A stretch of DNA of 64,000 bases, from NCBI GenBank assembly GCA_041752395.1, contig JBGSWN010000232.1, positions 59,119-123,118 of the forward strand, read 5' to 3'. Shown one piece after another: positions 1 through 7,116 of this stretch; within the stretch, counting starts at the first letter, position 1; every line of letters begins with the position of its first letter. Under the pieces are notes generated by a model that saw only the letters and a list, made by a program, of their open reading frames with translations, was not told the DNA's origin and ran no database searches. The position numbers were made by a program, and so were the translations under genes. This DNA comes from UBA6168 sp041752395. GTDB taxonomy: Bacteria > Bacteroidota > Bacteroidia > Chitinophagales > Saprospiraceae.

Positions 1-176
1 AACAGCCTAACTGACTGCTCATCACAGTTGAGGTAGGTTTTTTCGCCTTCGGTAAATTGTTCCGCCAGTATTTTCACCAGCGTCGTCTTTCCTATTTGGC
101 GGGCACCAAGTAGCACCAAAGCCTTGCCTTGGTTCATTCTTGCTTGCAGCAATGTGGTCAATTTTCTTGGTATCAT
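1..176 (-). CDS. AAA-type ATP-binding protein, N-terminal part only (gene runs off the window)
   Basis: Only the first 58 codons are present; the gene continues past base 1. The start ATG is at 174-176 on the minus strand. The protein begins MIPRKLTTLLQARMNQGKAL, followed by a Walker A motif (GARQIGKTTL). This arrangement matches the AAA_14/DUF4143 group of ATPases, which are very common in Bacteroidota, often in multiple copies, and have no settled role. That family name is inference from the N-terminus; the DUF4143 part lies outside the window. The start codon directly abuts two tandem 32-base repeats that probably hold its promoter. Confidence 0.7.
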   Translation of the reverse strand, partial: MIPRKLTTLLQARMNQGKALVLLGARQIGKTTLVKILAEQFTEGEKTYLNCDEQSVRL

Positions 177-177
177 G

Positions 178-241
178 TTAATTTGGAGATTACGATGGCC
201 AAATTTACATTAATTTGGAGATTACGATAGTCAAATTCACA
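178..241. repeat. Two tandem 32-bp repeats upstream of the AAA ATPase gene
   Basis: Units at 178-209 and 210-241 both start TTAATTTGGAGATTACGAT and differ at a few bases after that. Each carries AATTTG...CAAATT arms, an imperfect palindrome. The array sits between the minus-strand ATPase start and the stop codon of psuG, so it is the likely promoter/operator region of the ATPase gene. The duplicated unit could be a doubled regulator site or a slippage product. Confidence 0.7.
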
Positions 242-1163
242 ATTTTTTCTCAAAAGCACTCATCTCCACCGCCACCTTCGCAGCCAGCCTCGCATTATTC
301 AGCACCAGTTCGATATTCGCCCGCAGGCTCTCGCCGCCCGTCAGTTCCTTTATTTTTCCCAATAAAAAAGGCGAAACTTCCTTGCCGCTGATGCCCAGCC
401 GTTCCATCTCGGCCAGTGCTGCTTCGGTCGCTGCTTGGATGGGAGCGGCCAGCGGCTCGTGCTCCGATGGGATGGGGTTGGCGATGATGGCGCCGCCATT
501 TAATCCAGCCAAACATTTGATTTTCAGCACCTTGGCAATTTCGGCAGGCGAATCGAGGCGGTAGTCCACGCCGAAGCCGCTGCTACGGGTGTAGAAAGCA
601 GGGAACTCGTCCGTTTGGTAGCCGATGACGGGAACACCGTGTGTTTCGAGGTATTCCAGTGTCAGGCCGAGGTCGAGGATGGATTTTGCGCCAGCGCAAA
701 CAACGGCGACGCTGGTTCGGGCCAGTTCTTGCAAGTCGGCGGAGATGTCCATGGTCAAGGTAGCGCCCCGGTGTACGCCGCCGATGCCGCCCGTGGCGAA
801 GATGCGGATGCCTGCCATTTCGGCGATGAGCATGGTGGTGGCGACGGTGGTAGCGCCTGGTTTGCCGCTGGCCAATAAAAATGGCACATCCCGGCGGCTG
901 ACCTTGGCTACGCCTCGGCCTGTTTTTCCTAAAAGATCAATTTCAGCTTCGGAAAGCCCGACTTTTAGTTTGCCGTTGAGGATGGCGATGGTGGCTGGCA
1001 TGGCGCCATTTTCCTGCACTGTTTTTTCCACTAAAAATGCGGTTTTCACATTCTCGGGGTAGGGCATTCCGTGGGAAATGATGGTACTTTCGAGGGCTAC
1101 GACGGGCTGGCCGTTTTGCAGGGCCTCATTTACCGAAGGTGAAATTTCGAGAAAAGGGTTCAT
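237..1163 (-). CDS. psuG: Pseudouridine-5'-phosphate glycosidase
   Basis: 308 aa, the usual length of the PsuG/IndA family. The enzyme splits pseudouridine 5'-phosphate into uracil and ribose 5-phosphate in the cytoplasm. Family landmarks visible are the N-terminal VALESTIISHGMPYPEN segment with catalytic Glu25, the SGKPGATTVATTM region near residue 100, the GGIGGVHRGA loop (125-134), the Schiff-base lysine in CAGAKSILD (Lys160) and the late asparagine region SLRANIELVLNNA. The ATG at 1163 agrees with the family N-terminus. No pseudouridine kinase (psuK) lies next to it here. Its 5' leader contains a period-7 GTGATTG repeat only 3 bases before the start. Confidence 0.96.
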   Translation of the reverse strand: MNPFLEISPSVNEALQNGQPVVALESTIISHGMPYPENVKTAFLVEKTVQENGAMPATIAILNGKLKVGLSEAEIDLLGKTGRGVAKVSRRDVPFLLASGKPGATTVATTMLIAEMAGIRIFATGGIGGVHRGATLTMDISADLQELARTSVAVVCAGAKSILDLGLTLEYLETHGVPVIGYQTDEFPAFYTRSSGFGVDYRLDSPAEIAKVLKIKCLAGLNGGAIIANPIPSEHEPLAAPIQAATEAALAEMERLGISGKEVSPFLLGKIKELTGGESLRANIELVLNNARLAAKVAVEMSAFEKKL

Positions 1164-1166
1164 GTG

Positions 1167-1194
1167 GTGATTGGTGACTAGTGATTCGTGATTG
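1167..1194. repeat. Period-7 repeat (GTGATTG words) in the psuG leader
   Basis: Four heptads in register: GTGATTG, GTGACTA, GTGATTC, GTGATTG, at 1167, 1174, 1181 and 1188. The tract lies immediately upstream of the psuG start codon, so it would be transcribed into the psuG 5' leader. It is one member of the locus-specific heptad repeats found across this window. Confidence 0.75.
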
Positions 1195-1235
1195 GGAGGG
1201 GAAGGTAAGGCTTATTGATTTTTTTAAACAAAAAA

Positions 1236-1257
1236 GGGCGTGACCGAAGCCACGCCC
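1236..1257 (-). terminator. Rho-independent terminator downstream of the DUF937 gene
   Basis: GGGCGTG (1236-1242) pairs with CACGCCC (1251-1257) across an 8-base loop. On the minus strand the stem is followed by a run of T (the A-run at 1230-1235), as expected for a terminator of the minus-strand gene ending at 1331. Confidence 0.75.
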
Positions 1258-1330
1258 ATGCTGTATTTTTTGAAAAATGGAATTGGCGAAGAGCCAATTT
1301 CTAAATTTCCCAATTTCTAATTTCAAGAAA

Positions 1331-1960
1331 TTACTTGCCGCCAAAAAGCTTGCTGAGTAGGCCCTTGCCTACCATGCCAGCCACATCGTCCATCACGGAG
1401 CCGTCGCCGTCCTTGTCCAAGAAACGGGTAGCTATGTCCATGAGCGGGTTGCCGGCTTGCTTTTGCTGGCCTACGCTGTTGGTGAGGAGGCCAGCGATGC
1501 CAGCCATGTCGAGTCCCTGTTGTTGTTTTTGTTGGCCAAGCATGCTCATGACCATTGGCGCAAGCATGGTCATGAGGCTGCCAGTTTTGCCACTGTCAAG
1601 GCCGCTCATTTTGCTGATCATGTCAATGGCACCTCCTTGGCTTGGGCCAAGAATATGATTCACGATACCGGCGCCGTTCATGGCACGGGATTGTTCTGGT
1701 GCTGCTTGTCCGCCGCCGCTGAACATGCCCATGAGGTTGCCGAGGAGGCTGCCGTCGTGGTCGCGTTCGAGGGCGTTGTTGAGGCTGGCTGCACCTTCGG
1801 GTGTAGAGGCGTTTTTGGCCAAACCGGCAAGCAGCGTGGAGACGATGCTCTGCGTGGCAGTGGCTGTTTGCTCAGGACTGGCGCCGCCGATTTGATTGCT
1901 TAGGTGACTGACCACATTTTCGTCCAGTTGGCCGTGCAGTAGATCGAATAAATTTCCCAT
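1331..1960 (-). CDS. DUF937 (YidB-like) family protein with a calcium-loop-like C-terminus
   Basis: 209 aa from the ATG at 1958-1960. A longer reading to 2068 adds 36 residues with no family similarity, so the internal start MGNLFDLL is preferred. The N-terminal half has the DUF937 pattern (LLHGQLDENVVSHLSNQIGG, then STLLAGLAKN). The middle is Gln- and Met-rich (SMLGQQKQQQGLDMAG). The C-terminus reads RFLDKDGDGSVMDDVAGMVG, where DKDGDGSVMDD has the DxDxDG spacing of an EF-hand/dockerin-type calcium loop. The function of the family is unknown; no signal peptide or membrane helix is evident. A hairpin terminator follows at 1236-1257. Confidence 0.85.
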   Translation of the reverse strand: MGNLFDLLHGQLDENVVSHLSNQIGGASPEQTATATQSIVSTLLAGLAKNASTPEGAASLNNALERDHDGSLLGNLMGMFSGGGQAAPEQSRAMNGAGIVNHILGPSQGGAIDMISKMSGLDSGKTGSLMTMLAPMVMSMLGQQKQQQGLDMAGIAGLLTNSVGQQKQAGNPLMDIATRFLDKDGDGSVMDDVAGMVGKGLLSKLFGGK

Positions 1961-2198
1961 GATTTTTTTTCTTTTAAGATTGATAAATAATGCCGCAGTT
2001 GGCGACGGTTCAATGCTTGTGACGTAAATCTGTTGGCAAGTATCGGATTTGTTGTCGAGAAAATTCAATTTCCAAGTTTAATTCTACCTGAAGCCTTTCT
2101 TTATTGGTGTTTTTGAAAAACTGGGATGCGTAGCTTCTAGCTGCAGTTTGTGTTATTCAAAAAAATCACACTACCTTGCCTCTCAAACAAACAGCAAC

Positions 2199-3404
2199 AT
2201 GAGCCGGGAACTACACAGCCCATCCGAGGAAATTATCGCGCAGACCGACATCGCCAGCTTGGCGCAGCAGTTCGTCCTAAATCTTTTCAACCAAAAAAAC
2301 GATGCCCGCCTGGTGTTCCGAACCTATCGGCAGGCGATGGAGATTGTGAAAATGGTGAACAGCCTGGCGCAAGCCAACGGCTCCACGGAAATGGAGTGGG
2401 AAACGGCGGCGCTGGCTGCCTGGTTCAGCAATGCGGGCTATCTTTTCGATTATCAAAACCCGGAACCGAAGAGCATTGAACTCGCCGAGAAATTTTTTGC
2501 TGCGCACCATTTTTTACCGGAACGCAAGGCGGAAATAATTGCGACGCTTCGGGGATTTTTCAATGACCAATCGCTGCGCACCACCGAGGGGCAGTTGCTC
2601 TCCGATGCAGTGAATGCGGTGTATTTTGGCAACAGCTTTTTTGAAAATTCGCCCCTGATGCGGCTGGAACAGGAATTGGTGCTGAACCGCCATTCTGGCA
2701 AGGAAGAATGGGAGCAATTCCAATTACAACAGTTGCTGAACATGCGATTTTTTACTTCCCATGCCAAGCTCACCTACGAGCCTATCGTCGCCAAGCATAT
2801 TTTATCGCTAAAAGAGCGGCTCGACAAGCGTAAGGACAGCAACCAAAACGAAAAAAAATTCCAAGGACTCAAGCGAAAATTGTCGCCGGGAGCGCAGACG
2901 TTCCTGCGAACGAGCTACCGAACGCATATCAACCTGAGCGCCATCGCCGACAACAAGGCGCATATCATGATCAGCGTCAACGCCATCTTGATTTCAGTGC
3001 TGATTTCCGTGACTACCTACCGAAACATGACCGAAACAAACCCTGCCGTGCTGATGCCAGTGGTGATTTTCCTTGTGACAGGGCTCTCGTCACTCATTTT
3101 TGCGGTATTGGCGGCCCGCCCAAAAGTGACTTCACTCATCAACGACGGTACGCCAATTGACGATGCCAAGCGCAACTTGATGTTTTTCGGGAATTTCGTC
3201 TCTCTGAAAGCCGAGCGCTACGAGGAACTTTTGGATGAAATGTTCAAGGACAGCGACCTGCTTTATGGCAACATGGTGCGAGACCTCTACAACCTCGGCA
3301 AGGTGCTCGACCGCAAGTACCGCTTCTTGTCCATTTCCTACAATATTTTCATGGTGGGATTTGTGGCTACTGTGCTGTTGTTTTTGGTCGTGCTTTTTAG
3401 TTGA
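2199..3404 (+). CDS. HD-like domain fused to a Pycsar-effector-type (PycTM, DUF5706) membrane domain
   Basis: 401 aa from the ATG at 2199; a TTG start at 2148 would add 17 residues of no clear value. Residues ~15-190 resemble the HD-domain half of Bacteroidota HD-PycTM proteins, but where those usually read AAWFHDxGY...HE this one reads AAWFSNAGYLFDYQNPE, so the metal-binding His-Asp pair is missing. The C-terminal half starts HINLSAIADNKAHIMISVN, the PycTM hallmark. It then has two close membrane helices (ILISVLISVTTY and VLMPVVIFLVTGLSSLIFAV) and a final helix at the C-terminus (FMVGFVATVLLFLVVLF). PycTM domains are membrane effectors in Pycsar and CBASS anti-phage systems. No nucleotide cyclase gene lies beside it, so a defence role is inference. 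Confidence 0.8.
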   Translation: MSRELHSPSEEIIAQTDIASLAQQFVLNLFNQKNDARLVFRTYRQAMEIVKMVNSLAQANGSTEMEWETAALAAWFSNAGYLFDYQNPEPKSIELAEKFFAAHHFLPERKAEIIATLRGFFNDQSLRTTEGQLLSDAVNAVYFGNSFFENSPLMRLEQELVLNRHSGKEEWEQFQLQQLLNMRFFTSHAKLTYEPIVAKHILSLKERLDKRKDSNQNEKKFQGLKRKLSPGAQTFLRTSYRTHINLSAIADNKAHIMISVNAILISVLISVTTYRNMTETNPAVLMPVVIFLVTGLSSLIFAVLAARPKVTSLINDGTPIDDAKRNLMFFGNFVSLKAERYEELLDEMFKDSDLLYGNMVRDLYNLGKVLDRKYRFLSISYNIFMVGFVATVLLFLVVLFS

Positions 3405-3439
3405 AACAGCTTCGTAGAAGCCTGACAATCAACACCTTT

Positions 3440-4195
3440 TCAAAACTTTAACGTCAATCCATTCAACCAAGAATAAGTGACTTCGGGTGCGTCAATGGGC
3501 AGCGCCTTGTCTGTTTGTAAAGTGAAATCGGTGAAAAAACTGAGTTTTTTGCCGAGTGGCGTATCCAGGCGGCACTCAGTGGCGAGGCGGTAATTGTTCC
3601 AATCTGTGATTTGCGGTTGAAAATAGGTGGTGCTCACAAGCGTCACACCCTCCCAAGGCCGGAAGGTGAAGGAAAGGTAGTTGCTCAGTCGGTGCCAATT
3701 CCGGTCGGCGGTGGCATCCGTGAAACTGTTGTGCTCAAACAGGTATGCCGAACCAAGATAGACCCTGCTTTTGCCAGTTGAATTTTTGAAAATGCGATAG
3801 CGGAGGCCGCCGCCGCCCAACGCCCGAAGCTCGATGTAGAGCAATTTGTTGAATTGCGCTTGCGCAAAAAACTCCATGGAAAGCGGATCGGTGATTTTAC
3901 GATTGTATCGTAGGTGCGCAAACCCGGCGTTGTTGAACTGCTTGCCGCCTGCCCGCAAGAACTTGCCATCTAGTAGGAAAAGCAGGAGGCTTTTGCCCTG
4001 CTTGTACTCAATTTGGGCGGCGGTGTTCAGTTGCAGCACTTCTTCTTGCACCTTGATGAGGTTGGCGCCGAAGCGAAGGTTGCCGTACCAATGTACCGAA
4101 TCGTTCGTGCCCGTGATGCGCTGTTCTTCGATATTGACGATTTGAGCGGATAGGAACGAGGGGAGGAATACCAATAATATTACGAGATGTTTCAT
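3440..4195 (-). CDS. Predicted outer-membrane beta-barrel protein (DUF481-like)
   Basis: 251 aa with a clear signal peptide (MKHLVILLVFLPSFLSAQ). The mature part is made of alternating aromatic/polar beta strands (WYGNLRFGANL, SLLLFLLDGKFLRAGG, FAHLRYNRKI, LRYRIFKNS, SRVYLGSAYLFEHN, RLSNYLSFTFRP) and ends in the hydrophobic strand TYSWLNGLTLKF, as expected of an outer-membrane barrel. The overall pattern resembles DUF481, salt-induced outer-membrane proteins. It lies downstream of rplS on the same strand, separated by a strong terminator, so it is probably transcribed alone. The substrate is unknown. Confidence 0.7.
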   Translation of the reverse strand: MKHLVILLVFLPSFLSAQIVNIEEQRITGTNDSVHWYGNLRFGANLIKVQEEVLQLNTAAQIEYKQGKSLLLFLLDGKFLRAGGKQFNNAGFAHLRYNRKITDPLSMEFFAQAQFNKLLYIELRALGGGGLRYRIFKNSTGKSRVYLGSAYLFEHNSFTDATADRNWHRLSNYLSFTFRPWEGVTLVSTTYFQPQITDWNNYRLATECRLDTPLGKKLSFFTDFTLQTDKALPIDAPEVTYSWLNGLTLKF

Positions 4196-4222
4196 GGCTT
4201 CAGTTGGCTTTTTTGAAAATAG

Positions 4223-4260
4223 AAAACGCCTTGCAAACCAGTGGCTGCAAGGCGTTTTTT
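4223..4260. terminator. Terminator between rplS and the beta-barrel gene
   Basis: AAAACGCCTTGCA (4223-4235) pairs perfectly with TGCAAGGCGTTTT (4245-4257), giving a 13-bp stem with A/T tails on both sides. It follows the minus-strand rplS gene (ends 4280) and could work in either direction. Confidence 0.88.
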
Positions 4261-4279
4261 ATGAAAACCGCTTCGAAAA

Positions 4280-4651
4280 TTACTTGGCTGGTGCGGCCAC
4301 ACGCAGGAACTTGCGCTCCTTGATACGTGCCTTTGCGCCAATGGCGCCACGCAGGTAGTACAACCTTGAGCGGCGTACCCTTCCGCGCTTGAGGATTTCA
4401 ATCTCCGCAATGGCTGGAGAAGTGAACGGGAAAATACGCTCAACCCCTATGCCGCTGGAAATTTTGCGAACGGTAAAAGTTTTCGTAGCTCCAGTACCTT
4501 TTATTTGGATGACATTGCCCTTGAATACCTGAATCCGCTCCTTGCTACCCTCAATGATGCGGTAGCTAACGGCAACAGCGTCGCCGGCACGGAACTTAGG
4601 GAAGTCAATTTTCTTAGCAAGTTGCTCTTGAACGTAAAGAATCGCGTCCAT
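4280..4651 (-). CDS. rplS: 50S ribosomal protein L19
   Basis: 123 aa, normal length. L19 sits at the 30S-50S interface of the ribosome. Recognisable L19 segments are FRAGDAVAVSYRIIEG, RIQVFKGNVI, GIGVERIFPFTSPAI and KRGRVRRSRLYYLRG. The gene stands alone (no rpsP/rimM/trmD neighbours), as is common in Bacteroidota. A -7 promoter box (TACTTTTG on the minus strand) lies 40 bases upstream and a strong hairpin terminator lies just downstream. Confidence 0.97.
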   Translation of the reverse strand: MDAILYVQEQLAKKIDFPKFRAGDAVAVSYRIIEGSKERIQVFKGNVIQIKGTGATKTFTVRKISSGIGVERIFPFTSPAIAEIEILKRGRVRRSRLYYLRGAIGAKARIKERKFLRVAAPAK

Positions 4652-4690
4652 TTTTCTACTATTTAATAATGATGAATTTCAAAAGAGGCG

Positions 4691-4698
4691 CAAAAGTA
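4691..4698 (-). promoter_or_regulatory. Candidate Bacteroidota -7 box for rplS
   Basis: The minus-strand sequence TACTTTTG fits TAnnTTTG and lies 40 bases before the rplS ATG. I could not place a convincing -33 TTTG at the usual distance, so this is a partial match. Confidence 0.4.
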
Positions 4699-4759
4699 AG
4701 TGTTTTTTTAACTTAAAAAAGGTTTTTTCAAAAATTATATTTCTTGCGGAAAGCTTCCG

Positions 4760-7003
4760 TTATCGCACCAGCGTTGCGTATCCCCTGTAGTTGAAAGGTT
4801 CGCCCCGGGGCCCGGTGAAGCTGACCACGCAAACATAGACACCAGTCATGGCCGTTTTTCCGCTGTTGCCAATCTGGCCGTTCCACGGCTCGTCAATTTT
4901 AGTGGTCTCAAAAACCTTTTGGCCATACCTATCCCAAACGGAAAGGTTGAAATCGGTGACGCCTCGTGTGACGCCAGTCCCCACGAAGTAATCATTGACG
5001 GTGTCCTCGTTCGGGGTGAAGGCATTGGGCATGAAAAACGTCACTTTAGGCGTCACGTCAATATACTTAATAAGTGTGTCGAGGCATTTTTCAGGATGAA
5101 CGACGATGAGCCTCACTTCGTGCAGCCCTGTGTCGGGAAAGGAATAAGTGAAATCAGGCGTTTGGGCAACCAATTGGCCATCCACGTACCAGTCGGAGTA
5201 TTTTGCGTCGGTGCTTTTGTTGAAAAAATTGACTTCTGGGTTGAAGTTGTCGGGGTTCGTGGGGTCAAAACTGAAACCAGCAACAGGCGGCGAAACTATC
5301 CGAACGAGTTGGCTAAAGGTCGTGTCCGTGTAGCAGCCGATGGGGGATGTGATTTCTAGCCGCACATCGAAATTGCCAGTATTACGGTAAATATGTGTGG
5401 GGCTGATATCCGTCCCCTGCTCCCCGTCGCCAAAATCCCATTGGATATTGTAATTCGCATCTATCGGGCTCGACTGGTTGTTGAAAAACACCGTGGCGGG
5501 GGCGCAACTAATGGTATCGTTCGGTTTTACAAGAATGATGGAAGGCACGGGCTGGTACACCACGGCACGCGTGGTGTCATCCTTGCAACCGTGCTCGTCC
5601 TCAACCTCAAAATTCACGAAGGTGGTGCCCGGCGTGTCATAAACATAAACCGGATTGCGTTGAATGGAATCAATGATGCTTGGTTCAAGTTGCCATCGCC
5701 ATTTTGTGATTTGCCCTGCACCGAGAATGGCTGATTTGTCTAAAAAGCTCACAGGGCCTGCAAAGCAGGTGTCATAATCGTAATCGAAACTTGCAACGAT
5801 GTCTGGGTAAATGTCCACGAAGATATTGGCGGTGTCATTGCACAAAGACCCCGGGTTGAGTATTAACTGACCTTCATATTGACCCGCCTCAGGGAAATTC
5901 ACCAAGGCATCCCAAGTATTGTACAGTTCAGTATTTCCATTGATGTTGAACTTCCACTGCACGGAATCCACGAAAGAGTTGTTGGTGCTGAGATTCTGGA
6001 ACGGGATGTCGAGGTCGTAGCAGGTGTTGAGAAAGTAGTCTGAGCCAATGGATGTCAAGCCTGGGCTGTTCAAGCTCGCATTCACCAATTGCTCGCAAAC
6101 AGCCACATTGAACTGAAAATCCCGCCGGATGACGCTGAGCAACTGACCGTTTCGGTATTCTTTTACACAAATCGCCACTACGAACTGCCCCTGAATATTG
6201 GGTGTTCCGGTAAGCTGCCCCGTCAAAGGATTGATGCTGATTTGTGGGCTGCCGCCCATCGGATTTAATGGGCTGTAAGGCGGGTTCACAAAGCTCGCCT
6301 CTGTGTAGGGAGGTGGGCAAGCAGGGTTAGGTGAAACGACATTGCAGCCTCCCCCGCCACCTCCGCCCCCGCCACCTTGACTACCACCGAGCAGTGGTGA
6401 ACAAAATTCATATACCAACTGGTCACCCTCGGCGTCTGTGGCGCTGTGGTCATAAATCAACGGCTCATTCACGCAAATGACGATGGGCGGAAAAGTATTG
6501 AAAGCAGGGCTGTTGTTGCACAAGGCCTGTGATGCTGGCGTCAGCTCCACGGTAAAAGTAGCGCCCACTTGATCAGGTGTTTGAATATTGGAAATAGTCG
6601 CATTGCGGCAGCACCGCTGATAGCTGATATGGTAGCTGGAAGTGGATGGCCAATCGGCGAACTGGTAATCGAAAGTGTAGATGCCTTCCTGAACGCAAAC
6701 GTTGGGCGGGATGATGGCGCAGGGGTTATCGGCAGGGTCCAAGTTCTCGATGGTGTTCGGGCTGCGTTCAATAGTGGTCAATAATGTATAGTTACCGTTC
6801 GCTTCCTGTTTGTAGATAGAAAACGGGGCATTGTTGTCGAAATTGGCACCACCAGCTGAGGCACAATCCCGGTACATTTTGAGTGTGAAAGTGTAATTGC
6901 CACCACCATTGCATTTGTAAGAGAAAACGCCACCAATAATGTGCAACGAATAGGCCGGGACACTGAATAAGAGCAGCGTAGTTAAAAGGTATAGGTACTT
7001 CAT
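4760..7003 (-). CDS. Secreted PKD-domain protein with T9SS type B (gliding-motility-associated) C-terminal domain
   Basis: 747 aa from the ATG at 7001-7003, which begins the signal peptide MKYLYLLTTLLLFSVPAYS. The N-terminal part (HIIGGVFSYKCNGGGNYTF...YRDC) is a Cys-containing domain shared with the next gene. Several PKD-type domains follow (IQWDFGDGEQGTDISPTHIY is typical). The C-terminus reads FFMPNAFTPNEDTVNDYF...VWDRYGQKVFE...WNGQ, the CHU_C/TIGR04131 sorting domain that sends proteins through the type IX system. A run of ten glycines near residue 220 is absent from the paralogue. It is likely a cell-surface or gliding adhesin; ligand unknown. It forms a tandem pair with 7117-9396. Confidence 0.9.
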   Translation of the reverse strand: MKYLYLLTTLLLFSVPAYSLHIIGGVFSYKCNGGGNYTFTLKMYRDCASAGGANFDNNAPFSIYKQEANGNYTLLTTIERSPNTIENLDPADNPCAIIPPNVCVQEGIYTFDYQFADWPSTSSYHISYQRCCRNATISNIQTPDQVGATFTVELTPASQALCNNSPAFNTFPPIVICVNEPLIYDHSATDAEGDQLVYEFCSPLLGGSQGGGGGGGGGGCNVVSPNPACPPPYTEASFVNPPYSPLNPMGGSPQISINPLTGQLTGTPNIQGQFVVAICVKEYRNGQLLSVIRRDFQFNVAVCEQLVNASLNSPGLTSIGSDYFLNTCYDLDIPFQNLSTNNSFVDSVQWKFNINGNTELYNTWDALVNFPEAGQYEGQLILNPGSLCNDTANIFVDIYPDIVASFDYDYDTCFAGPVSFLDKSAILGAGQITKWRWQLEPSIIDSIQRNPVYVYDTPGTTFVNFEVEDEHGCKDDTTRAVVYQPVPSIILVKPNDTISCAPATVFFNNQSSPIDANYNIQWDFGDGEQGTDISPTHIYRNTGNFDVRLEITSPIGCYTDTTFSQLVRIVSPPVAGFSFDPTNPDNFNPEVNFFNKSTDAKYSDWYVDGQLVAQTPDFTYSFPDTGLHEVRLIVVHPEKCLDTLIKYIDVTPKVTFFMPNAFTPNEDTVNDYFVGTGVTRGVTDFNLSVWDRYGQKVFETTKIDEPWNGQIGNSGKTAMTGVYVCVVSFTGPRGEPFNYRGYATLVR

Positions 7004-7116
7004 ACTAATGGGTTGTTTTTCGCTCGTTTGGAACACGATTTTTACCTAAAAGAATACGTGGTGTTTGATAAATTTCGCAAGGCCAACAATTGAAACCCCA
7101 AAGCTAATCATTGCCG

